Positions 1-6,479 of a stretch of 11,705 nt of DNA are shown here, piece after piece. The notes beneath the pieces were generated by a model. That model made no database searches. It saw only the letters and a list, made by a program, of their open reading frames with translations, and was not told the DNA's origin. Numbering within the stretch: the first letter of the stretch is position 1; each line of letters opens with the position of its first letter. The position numbers and the translations under genes are program-made. The stretch lies in NCBI GenBank assembly GCA_039649115.1, contig JBBWZQ010000325.1, positions 1 through 11,705 on the forward strand. Reading direction: 5' to 3'. Origin of the DNA: DATEJJ01 sp039649115. Its GTDB lineage: Bacteria; Actinomycetota; Actinomycetes; Mycobacteriales; Micromonosporaceae.

Positions 1-1427
1 GCCCGCCCGCCACCGACGCGGTGCGCCTGGCGGCGGCCCGGGTCGCGCGGGCCGCCGGTGGGCCGCAGACCGGCCTGGGGGTGCGGCCCGACCGGGGCCC
101 GCCGCCGGCCGCGGTGCTGCGTGGCGAGGCACACCTGCAACTGGGCGACGCGGGTGCGGCGGCCGCCGCGGTCGCCGAGGTGCCCGACGACGCGGCGCCG
201 GACGTCCGTGCCGGCCGGGACCGGCTGCGCCTGCTGGACCTGCTGCGCCGGGACCCGCCCGCCGCGCTGGCCGGCGCCGCCCTGATCGAGGCGGCCGCGG
301 GTGCCGCGCCGGCCCACCCGGGATTGCGCGCGGCGCTGGCCGCGGTACGGGCCGCCTCCCGCACGGCCGGCTGGGAGTACGCCCTGGCCAGCGCCGCGCA
401 GGCGGCCGGCGACGCGGGCGACGCGCTGGCCGCCCGGTGGAGCGCCTGGCTGCTGGTGGAGACGCTGGCCGGTGCCGGGCGGCTGACCGAGTCCGCGCAG
501 GCCGCCTCCGTCGCCGCCGCGGCCTGCGCCGTGGACCTCGCCTACAGCTGGCAGACCCGGTTCCTCGGCGCCCAGCTGTGGTGCCTGGCGCTGCGCGGCG
601 ACGCGCTGGACGAGGTGGTGGGGCGGGCCGCCGAGCTGACCGACCGGACCCTGCCGTCCCTGGCCCGCGGGTACGCGACGGCCGCGGCCAGCCTCGCCGA
701 GGCGGACGGCGGGCTGCTCGCCTCGGCGCGGGCCCGGCTGTCCGGCGCCGGCCGGGTACCCGCCTCCGCCGCGGCGCTGCTGGACTGGGTCGGCCGGGAA
801 GCGGCCTGGCTGGACGGGCAGCCCGAGCGGTCCGGCCACCCCGGTGGCGGCGCAGCGCCGCCCTTGGTCGACGGGCTGCGCCGGATCACCGCCCGGTGGG
901 CCGCGTACGACGCGGGGGAGCCGGGCGATCCGGCACCGGGCACGGCGGGGGAGCCGCCGCCGGTTCGGGAGACGCTGGCGGCGTGGGCGGCGGCCCAGGG
1001 TCACCCGGAACGGTTCGGCAAGGCCGCCGCCGCGTGGCACGAGCTGGCCCGCCGCGAAGAGGTGCGCTGCCTGCTCGCGCACGGGCTGCACGAGAGCGAG
1101 CCGGCCCGCGCCGTGCCGCCGCTGCTGGCCGCCGAAAGCCTGGCCGAAGCCGCCGGCATGGTGGTCCTGCTGGGCCGGGCCCGCCGGGCGCTGCGCCGCC
1201 ACTCGATCCGCCGGGACATCCGGGGACCTCGATCCGGCGACGACCTCACGGAGCGTGAGCAGGAGGTACTGCGCCTGGTCGCGCGGGGGGAACCGACGAG
1301 ACGCATCGCTGGACAGTTGGGCATCTCTCGCGAGACGGTGGAGACCCACATCCGGTCGGGCATGCGCAAGCTGGGGGCCAGGACCCGGACGGAGGCCGCC
1401 GCTCTCGCGCTGGAGGTGCTCGGATGA
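1..1427 (+). CDS. LuxR-family regulator with TPR-like region, C-terminal part
   Basis: This is the 3' part of a transcription regulator gene. The frame is open from base 3, so the true start probably lies outside the window; the GTG at 21 is only the first start codon inside it. The long Ala/Leu/Arg-rich stretch looks like the helical TPR-type repeats between the ATPase and DNA-binding parts of MalT/LAL-type regulators. The ATPase part itself is not visible. The last 60 residues (from base 1245) are a standard LuxR/GerE HTH: LTEREQEVLRLVARGE, then ISRETVETHIRSGMRKLGAR and a closing TEAAALAL helix. The stop overlaps the next start as ATGA, so the two regulators are probably translationally coupled. 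The family and domain are clear; the ligand and target genes cannot be told. A plain LuxR protein without an ATPase domain is possible. Confidence 0.85.
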   Translation, partial: PPATDAVRLAAARVARAAGGPQTGLGVRPDRGPPPAAVLRGEAHLQLGDAGAAAAAVAEVPDDAAPDVRAGRDRLRLLDLLRRDPPAALAGAALIEAAAGAAPAHPGLRAALAAVRAASRTAGWEYALASAAQAAGDAGDALAARWSAWLLVETLAGAGRLTESAQAASVAAAACAVDLAYSWQTRFLGAQLWCLALRGDALDEVVGRAAELTDRTLPSLARGYATAAASLAEADGGLLASARARLSGAGRVPASAAALLDWVGREAAWLDGQPERSGHPGGGAAPPLVDGLRRITARWAAYDAGEPGDPAPGTAGEPPPVRETLAAWAAAQGHPERFGKAAAAWHELARREEVRCLLAHGLHESEPARAVPPLLAAESLAEAAGMVVLLGRARRALRRHSIRRDIRGPRSGDDLTEREQEVLRLVARGEPTRRIAGQLGISRETVETHIRSGMRKLGARTRTEAAALALEVLG

Positions 1428-1972
1428 CCACGCCGCGTTACGTGGTGGCCACCGGCACCGAGGCCACCGCCGCGCTGCGCAGGTTGGCGCGGGCCGGCTG
1501 GCACACCCGGGAGGGGTTCGCCCTGGCCGAGTCGGCGTGGGACGTCGGCGCCGCCCGGCTCGTCCTCTACGGCCGCGTCGCCGACCTGGACACCGCCGAG
1601 CTCGCGGTGCACGCCGCCGCCCGGGGCGCCGGCGTGGTCGCCATCGTCGACCCGGCCACCGACGCCGGCCGCGCCCTGCTGTCCGACCTGTCCCGGCTCG
1701 GTCCGGTCACCCGCGACCCGGATGCCGACGTCGAGTCGCAGGAGCGCGGCGACGGGGAGGGCGGCGTCGTGGCGCTGCTGCTGCCCGAGCAGCGGGCGCT
1801 GCTGGACCGGCTGGCCAACGGCGAGACGATCGCCGCCGCCGCCGCGGCCGAGTACCTGTCCCTGCGCACCGCCAACCGGCGCATCGCACAGGCCCGCGAC
1901 GCGCTGGGCGTGCGCACCACCCGCGAGGCCGTGCTGACCTACCTGCGCCAGCGCAAGCCCAACAACAATTGA
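1424..1972 (+). CDS. Small HTH regulator, LuxR-like C-terminus
   Basis: A 182-residue protein starting at the ATG that overlaps the upstream stop codon (ATGA), so it is likely co-translated with the large LuxR regulator. Residues 1-95 read as an alpha/beta region with alternating hydrophobic strands (RYVVAT, ARLVLYG, GVVAIVDP), perhaps a degenerate receiver or ligand-binding fold; this is an inference. After an acidic linker (about 98-115), residues 119-176 resemble a LuxR-type HTH: LPEQRALLDRLANGETIAAA, then SLRTANRRIAQARDALGVRT. The canonical T-x-E-x-x-V start is replaced by LLPEQRALL, so the domain is atypical. It may work with its upstream partner on the same promoters. The tail ends in KPNNN, just before a repeat-rich intergenic stretch. 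It is real on reading-frame bias and operon position; its role is unknown. Confidence 0.8.
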   Translation: MTTPRYVVATGTEATAALRRLARAGWHTREGFALAESAWDVGAARLVLYGRVADLDTAELAVHAAARGAGVVAIVDPATDAGRALLSDLSRLGPVTRDPDADVESQERGDGEGGVVALLLPEQRALLDRLANGETIAAAAAAEYLSLRTANRRIAQARDALGVRTTREAVLTYLRQRKPNNN

Positions 1973-1983
1973 TTCGTCGCTCG

Positions 1984-2133
1984 CTCCGCCCGCCCGGCTC
2001 TGCGCCGGTTGACCGCACCTGCAGGCGAGACCCTGCACCCGGTCGCTTCGCTCCCGCCCTCCGCCCGCCCGGCTCTGCGCCGGTTGACCGCACCTGTAGG
2101 CGAGACCCTGCATCCGGTCGCTTCGCTCCCGCC
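1984..2133. repeat. Two tandem copies of a 75-bp hairpin unit
   Basis: Unit 1 (1984-2058) and unit 2 (2059-2133) are identical except for two C-to-T changes. Each unit can fold: GACCG (2011-2015) pairs with CGGTC (2040-2044), enclosing TGCAGG (2020-2025) pairing with CCTGCA (2032-2037) around a 6-base loop. In unit 2 the left inner arm is TGTAGG, which still pairs in RNA through a G-U pair. The units lie between two converging genes. No ORF or transposase is attached. They resemble the small interspersed intergenic repeats of actinomycetes, but I cannot name a family. Confidence 0.85.
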
Positions 2134-2139
2134 CTCCGG

Positions 2140-2157
2140 GCCGCCCTTCCGGGCGGC
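2140..2157. terminator. GC-rich stem-loop between converging genes
   Basis: GCCGCCC (2140-2146), loop TTCC, GGGCGGC (2151-2157): a perfect 7-bp stem with a 4-base loop. It sits between the plus-strand HTH gene ending at 1972 and the minus-strand membrane protein gene ending at 2170. There is no T-run, as is common in high-GC actinomycetes, so it could work in both directions. The terminator role is inferred from shape and place. Confidence 0.55.
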
Positions 2158-2169
2158 GGCGCAGAGCGG

Positions 2170-3852
2170 CTAACGGGCCTGCGTGGGGACGTGCGGCGCG
2201 ACGTCGCCGGGGGGCTGGCGGGTGGCGAGCCAGGCGGTCGCGGCCAGGGCGAGCAGGCCGACAGTCGCGGCGGCCAGCGCCGGGACCGGGCCGCCGGCCG
2301 GCAGCCAGACTCCCGCCAGCGGGTCCATCAACGCACCGGGGCCGAGCTGGAAGCGGGTCATCACCGCCGCCAGAGCCCACAGGTGCACCGGCACCGCCAC
2401 CAGCACGGCCAGCCACACCAGCCGGCGGGCCGCCGCCGGGCCCAGCGCCGCCTGCCAGTGCCGCACGAAGCAGGCGCCGAGCACCAGGCCGGCACCGGCC
2501 GGCATGACGTACCGGGAGTGGGCCACCCAGCCGGCGGTGTGGATGAACGCGAACTCCAGCACGACCAGGATGCCCAGGCACGCGACGGCCAGGCCGGCCA
2601 TCACCAGCCGGTACCGGCGCCCGGCCATCAGCAGCGCCGGTACGGCCAGGGTGGCGAGGGCGGCGTACCAGCCGATCACCGTCCAGGCCGGGATGGTCGT
2701 CTCGCCGTAGCTGAACTGCCCGACGATCTGCTGCAGGTAGAACGGCACCCGGACGGCCACGATCAGGCGCGCCGTGGTCAGCGTCCCGTACGGGTGCGCC
2801 CGCCCGGGTACCGGCGTGACGTCGGACAGCCCGGCGGTCAGGAACCAGGCCGCCGCGAGCAGCCCGCTCGCGACCAGCGCCGCGACCGCCCAGCGCACGT
2901 CGCGGCGGCGCAGCAGCGCCCGCACCCGGCCGGGCCGGGCCAGCAGCGCCGCGGCCACCAGCACGAGGCCCAGCAGCAGCGGCCCCAGGTGCCGCACGGT
3001 CATCAGCAGCACCCCGGCGACCCCCGCGAGCACGACCAGCCACCGGGTCCCCGGCTGCCCGGCGCTGACCTCACCGGGCTCGCGGGCGCTGACCTCGCCG
3101 GCATTGGGCTCGCGGGCGCTGACCTCGCCGACGCTGGCCTCGCCGGCACCGGGCTCGCCGGCACCGGCCGGGCGCAGCAGCGCCAGCAGGGCACACCACA
3201 GCAGGACTCCGGCCGCGATCTCCACCCCGTTCGGGTTGATCGAGCCGGCCAGGTCCATCACCATCGGCGTGGCCACCAGGACCAGGCCACCGACCAGCAG
3301 CCGGTTGCCCAGCCGCACCGCGATCGCGACCGCGGCGGCCAGCAGCAGCGCGCACAGCAGCGCGGAGACCAGCCGTCCGGCCACGATCCCGCCGTAGCCG
3401 GGACTGACCAGCATCGGCAGGCCGACGGGGAGGTAGTAGACCGGGCTGTACCCGGCGGCGCCGGTACGCACCGCGACCCGCCGGTGGTCCGCCGGCGCCG
3501 GCCGCTGGCAGGACGCGGGCAGTCGCCGCTGCCACTGGCACTGCACGCCACCCGGGAGCAGGCTGGCCGGTACCCGCTGGGTGCCGGCGGTGGCGTGGAT
3601 CTGGCCGCTGGCCACCCCGTACGCCCGGACGATGTGCTCGCTCTCGTCGTAGGTGCCGTTGACCGGCAGCGCGAGGGCCCAGCCCGCGCCGAGCCCGAAG
3701 AACGCGACCAGGGCGACCAGGAACGCGCGCCGTACCCGCCGGTCGTCGCCCGTGCGGCCGGCGGAGGTCGGCGCGGCGGCCGGCTTGATCGCCTCCGCCG
3801 CACCCCGGCTCCGGCTGCGCTCGGGCGGCAGACCGGTCGTCGTCTCCTGCAC
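2170..3852 (-). CDS. DUF2142-like multi-pass membrane protein (GT-C-like)
   Basis: A 560-residue integral membrane protein. A Ser/Arg/Ala-rich cytoplasmic tail (1-42) leads into a first membrane helix (43-62). A long extracytoplasmic loop follows with an acidic motif, DESEH, at 69-73, as in DUF2142 and other GT-C-like proteins that use lipid-linked sugars. Further hydrophobic segments lie around 154-180, 184-200, 209-227, 271-305, 320-340, 390-410, 417-437, 452-462, 479-497 and 523-544. HSRYVMP at 445-451 resembles the conserved late RY-x-x-P motif of this family. Residues 228-270 form a repetitive Gly/Glu-rich loop. I chose the GTG at 3852 because a -10-like TATCCT lies 7 bases upstream; longer versions would run into the divergent glycosyltransferase gene. 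A role in making or decorating a surface glycan is inferred from family and neighbour. Substrate unknown. Confidence 0.8.
   Translation of the reverse strand: MQETTTGLPPERSRSRGAAEAIKPAAAPTSAGRTGDDRRVRRAFLVALVAFFGLGAGWALALPVNGTYDESEHIVRAYGVASGQIHATAGTQRVPASLLPGGVQCQWQRRLPASCQRPAPADHRRVAVRTGAAGYSPVYYLPVGLPMLVSPGYGGIVAGRLVSALLCALLLAAAVAIAVRLGNRLLVGGLVLVATPMVMDLAGSINPNGVEIAAGVLLWCALLALLRPAGAGEPGAGEASVGEVSAREPNAGEVSAREPGEVSAGQPGTRWLVVLAGVAGVLLMTVRHLGPLLLGLVLVAAALLARPGRVRALLRRRDVRWAVAALVASGLLAAAWFLTAGLSDVTPVPGRAHPYGTLTTARLIVAVRVPFYLQQIVGQFSYGETTIPAWTVIGWYAALATLAVPALLMAGRRYRLVMAGLAVACLGILVVLEFAFIHTAGWVAHSRYVMPAGAGLVLGACFVRHWQAALGPAAARRLVWLAVLVAVPVHLWALAAVMTRFQLGPGALMDPLAGVWLPAGGPVPALAAATVGLLALAATAWLATRQPPGDVAPHVPTQAR
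3076..3130. repeat. Direct repeat inside the DUF2142-like gene
   Basis: A 25-bp sequence at 3076-3100 recurs exactly at 3106-3130 (period 30 bp), and a shorter third match starts at 3061. In the minus-strand protein it gives EVSAREPNAG followed by EVSAREPGEVSAG, within a Gly/Glu-rich loop between membrane segments. The period is a multiple of three, so the frame is kept. Confidence 0.85.
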
Positions 3853-3859
3853 GCCGGCC

Positions 3860-3865
3860 AGGATA
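3860..3865 (-). promoter_or_regulatory. -10 box of leaderless DUF2142-like gene
   Basis: On the minus strand TATCCT lies 7 bases before the GTG at 3852, the spacing of an actinobacterial leaderless promoter (TANNNT followed by a start codon at or near +1). There is no Shine-Dalgarno sequence before this GTG. No clear -35 box is visible. Confidence 0.5.
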
Positions 3866-3898
3866 CGGGGTGCCGCGCGCGGCGCGGCGGCGCCACGG

Positions 3899-3916
3899 GG
3901 CAGGATTGGCCCTGCC
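3899..3916 (+). promoter_or_regulatory. Perfect inverted repeat touching the GT4 start codon
   Basis: GGCAGG (3899-3904), 6-base spacer, CCTGCC (3911-3916), followed directly by the ATG at 3917. It could be an operator or an RNA hairpin at the 5' end. A TAGGAT-like hexamer, CAGGAT (3901-3906), lies inside it and might be the -10 box. Neither function is proven. Confidence 0.4.
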
Positions 3917-5065
3917 ATGAAGGTCATCGTCGCGCACAACCGCTACTCCTCGGCCCAGCCGTCCGGGGAGAACACCATCGTCGATACGGAAATCGCCCGG
4001 CTGACCGCCACCGGCGTCGAGGTGCTGCCGTTCCTGCGCAGCTCCGACGAGATCGGCGCGCTGCCGGTGGCGCAGAAGGCGCTGCTGCCGCTGTCCCCGA
4101 TCTACGCGCCGGCCGCGCAGCGGGCCCTGGTACGCCTGATCGAGGCGCACCGGCCGGACCTGCTGCACCTGCACAACCCGTACCCCCTGATCTCGCCCTG
4201 GATCGTGCGGACCGCACACGCCCACGGCCTGCCGGTGGTGCAGACGGTGCACAACTACCGCCAGGTCTGCGCCTCCGGCGTGTACTTCCGCGACGGCCAC
4301 ATCTGCCACGACTGCCGCGGCCGGGCCTTCGCGCTGCCGGCGATCCGGCACCGCTGCTACCGCGGCTCCACCGCGCAGAGCGCCGTGATGGCCACCGCCC
4401 TCGCGGTGCACCGCGGCACCTGGCACGGCGTGGACCGCTACATCGCGCTCACCGGCGCGGTCGCCGGGCACCTGCGCGACTACGGCATCGCCGCGGACCG
4501 CATCGTGGTCAAGCCCAACGGCATCCCCGACCCCGGCGACGGCGGCCCGCCCGGCGACGGGTTCCTGTTCATCGGCCGGCTGGCCGAGGAGAAGGGCCTG
4601 CGGCTGCTGCTGGACGCCTGGTCGCGGCATCCGGTGGGGGCACTGGGCCCGCTGCGGATCGTGGGCGACGGGCCGCTGCGGCCGGTGGCCCGGGCCGCGG
4701 CCGACGCCCGGGCCGACGTCGAGTTCCTCGGCCCATGCGGTACCGACGAGAAGTGGGGCCATTTCCGCGCGGCGGCCGTCGTGGTCGCGTGCTCCACCTG
4801 GGACGACGTGCTGCCGACCGTGGTGATCGAGGCGCTGGCCACCGGACGGCCGGTGCTGGGCACCGCGCTGGGCGGCATCCCGTACCTGGTGGGCGACGCC
4901 GGCTGGACGGTGCCTGCCGAGGTCGAGGCGCTGTCCGCCGCGCTGCCCGCGGCCCGGGCCGGCGCGGCCGCGCTCGGTGGCCTGGCCCGCACCCGGTACC
5001 TGGAGAACTTCACCGAGGAGCTGGCCATCAAGCGCCTCCTCGAAGTGTACGGCGGCTACATGTAG
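3917..5065 (+). CDS. GT4-family glycosyltransferase
   Basis: A 382-residue GT-B glycosyltransferase that probably moves a sugar from a nucleotide donor to a surface lipid or polysaccharide acceptor in the cytoplasm. The N-terminal Rossmann half has MKVIVAHNRY at the start, a SGENT loop at 16-20 and LHLHNPYP at 83-90. The C-terminal donor half has FIGRLAEEKG at 218-227, IVGDGPL at 248-254 and a PTVVIEA...GRPV region at 300-313. In that last region the first Glu of the usual E-x7-E motif is Asp (DDVLPTVVIEA). Four cysteines (118, 130, 133, 147) sit in the middle as C-x11-C-x2-C-x13-C, a spacing I recall from some GT4 subfamilies; they may bind a metal or form a structural knuckle. The ATG at 3917 fits the usual start of the fold; no good Shine-Dalgarno sequence is seen. 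The gene is divergent from the DUF2142-like gene. Acceptor and sugar cannot be told. Confidence 0.88.
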   Translation: MKVIVAHNRYSSAQPSGENTIVDTEIARLTATGVEVLPFLRSSDEIGALPVAQKALLPLSPIYAPAAQRALVRLIEAHRPDLLHLHNPYPLISPWIVRTAHAHGLPVVQTVHNYRQVCASGVYFRDGHICHDCRGRAFALPAIRHRCYRGSTAQSAVMATALAVHRGTWHGVDRYIALTGAVAGHLRDYGIAADRIVVKPNGIPDPGDGGPPGDGFLFIGRLAEEKGLRLLLDAWSRHPVGALGPLRIVGDGPLRPVARAAADARADVEFLGPCGTDEKWGHFRAAAVVVACSTWDDVLPTVVIEALATGRPVLGTALGGIPYLVGDAGWTVPAEVEALSAALPAARAGAAALGGLARTRYLENFTEELAIKRLLEVYGGYM

Positions 5066-5068
5066 TCT
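5063..5068 (+). promoter_or_regulatory. -10 box of cydA, overlapping the GT4 stop
   Basis: TAGTCT ends 6 bases before the cydA GTG at 5075, the spacing expected for a leaderless transcript, and there is no Shine-Dalgarno sequence in between. Its first three bases are the TAG stop of the glycosyltransferase. A -35 box is not convincing, and no TTGTGAA-type Rex palindrome is visible nearby. Confidence 0.5.
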
Positions 5069-5074
5069 GGCTAC

Positions 5075-6469
5075 GTGAGCGCTCTCGACATCGCCCGGTG
5101 GCAGTTCGGCATCACCACCGTGTACCACTTCCTGTTCGTCCCCCTGACGATCGGCCTGTCGTTCCTGGTCGCCGGCCTGCAGACGGCCTGGGTACGCGGC
5201 GGCGACGAGCGCTGGCTGAAGCTGACGAAGTTCTACGGCAAGCTGTTCCTGATCAACCTCGCGATGGGCGTGGTCACCGGCATCGTGCAGGAGTTCCAGT
5301 TCGGCATGAACTGGAGTGACTACTCCCGCTTCGTCGGTGACGTGTTCGGCGCGCCGCTGGCCATCGAGGCCTTGCTCGCGTTCTTCATGGAATCCACCTT
5401 CGTCGGGCTGTGGATCTTCGGATGGGACCGGCTGCCCCGGCGCGTCCACCTGGCCACCATCTGGGCCACCGCCGCCGGCACGGCACTGTCCGCGTACTTC
5501 ATCCTGGTCGCCAACTCCTGGATGCAGAACCCGGTCGGCTTCCACCTCAACCCGGCCGCCCACCGCGCCGAACTCACCGACTTCGGCGCCGTGCTGACCA
5601 ACAAGGTCGCCCTGATCACCTTCCCGCACACCATGGCCGGCGCGTTCCTCACCGCCGGCGCCCTGATGCTCGCCGTTGCCCTGTGGCACCTCACCCGCGG
5701 CACCCCCGACGTCGGCGCGTTCCGGTCGGCCGCCAAGGTCGGCGCGTGGACCACGCTGGTGTCCGCGGCCGCGCTCGCGGTCACCGGCGACATCCAAGGC
5801 AAGATCATGACCGAGGTACAGCCGATGAAGATGGCCGCCGCCGAGGCGCTGTACGGCACCGCCCAGCCCGCGTCCTTCTCGATCTTCACGATCGGTACCC
5901 TCGACGGCAGCCGCGAGGTCTTCTCCATCCGGCTGCCCGGACTGCTGTCGTTCCTGGCGACCGGCAACTTCCACGGCCGCGTCGAGGGGATCGACGCGCT
6001 GCGCGCCCAGTACCAGGCGACGTACGGGCCCGGCTCGTACACGCCGGCCATCCCGGTCACCTACTGGAGCTTCCGCCTCATGATCGGCATCGGCATGCTC
6101 GCGGCCCTGGGTGCCGCATGGGCGCTGTGGGGCACCCGGCGCGGCCGGATCCCGACCGGGCGCTGGCTGGCCCGCACCGCCGTCGTGCTGCCCCTGCTGC
6201 CGCTGCTCGGCAACTCCTTCGGCTGGATCTTCACCGAGATGGGCCGGCAGCCCTGGATCGTCTTCGGGCAGCTGCGCACCGCCGCCGGCGTGTCGCCGAG
6301 CGTCTCGGCCGGCGAGGCGCTCACCTCCCTGGCCGTCCTCACCCTGCTGTACGGCGCGCTCGCCGTCGTCGAGGTGCGGCTGCTGCTGCGCGCCGCCCGC
6401 ACCGCCCTGCCGGACGTCTCGCCACCCGCGTCCACACCGGACGAGCAGCCGCTCGCCTTCGCGTACTGA
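5075..6469 (+). CDS. cydA: Cytochrome bd quinol oxidase subunit I
   Basis: Catalytic subunit of the membrane-bound cytochrome bd oxidase, which oxidises quinol and reduces oxygen to water at high affinity without pumping protons. The key residues are visible: His18 (E. coli His19, haem b595/d side), Glu98 and Glu106 (haem and proton channel), His185 and Met389 (axial ligands of b558, E. coli His186 and Met393), and GRQPW at 390-394. The quinol-binding Q-loop carries Lys252 and Glu257 in VQPMKMAAAEALY, at the same numbers as in E. coli. At 464 residues it is shorter than the E. coli protein (about 520), so it has the short Q-loop usual in actinobacteria. The GTG at 5075 is chosen from the family N-terminus (ALDIARWQFGITTVYH) and the leaderless -10 box. 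cydB follows after 10 bases. Confidence 0.97.
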   Translation: MSALDIARWQFGITTVYHFLFVPLTIGLSFLVAGLQTAWVRGGDERWLKLTKFYGKLFLINLAMGVVTGIVQEFQFGMNWSDYSRFVGDVFGAPLAIEALLAFFMESTFVGLWIFGWDRLPRRVHLATIWATAAGTALSAYFILVANSWMQNPVGFHLNPAAHRAELTDFGAVLTNKVALITFPHTMAGAFLTAGALMLAVALWHLTRGTPDVGAFRSAAKVGAWTTLVSAAALAVTGDIQGKIMTEVQPMKMAAAEALYGTAQPASFSIFTIGTLDGSREVFSIRLPGLLSFLATGNFHGRVEGIDALRAQYQATYGPGSYTPAIPVTYWSFRLMIGIGMLAALGAAWALWGTRRGRIPTGRWLARTAVVLPLLPLLGNSFGWIFTEMGRQPWIVFGQLRTAAGVSPSVSAGEALTSLAVLTLLYGALAVVEVRLLLRAARTALPDVSPPASTPDEQPLAFAY

Positions 6470-6474
6470 GGGGA
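6468..6474 (+). promoter_or_regulatory. Ribosome binding site of cydB
   Basis: GAGGGGA begins within the cydA stop codon and lies 5 bases before the ATG at 6480. It fixes the cydB start and suggests coupled translation of the two subunits. Confidence 0.7.
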
Positions 6475-6479
6475 CCGCC

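Noticed and set aside
1984..2133. CRISPR array
   Set aside because: Only two units, directly adjacent with no spacers, and no cas genes nearby.
1001..3043. Open frame of 680 codons on the minus strand
   Set aside because: It lies antisense to both LuxR genes and out of frame with the DUF2142-like gene; no recognisable domain.
3853..3939. Longer start for the DUF2142-like gene
   Set aside because: It would overlap the divergent GT4 start; the GTG at 3852 has a leaderless -10 box and gives a normal N-terminal tail.
844..5319. Open frame of 1491 codons on the plus strand
   Set aside because: It crosses the LuxR genes, the repeats, the antisense of the DUF2142-like gene and another frame of the GT4 gene. 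Its product is Arg/Pro/Gly/Ala filler typical of GC-rich shadow frames.
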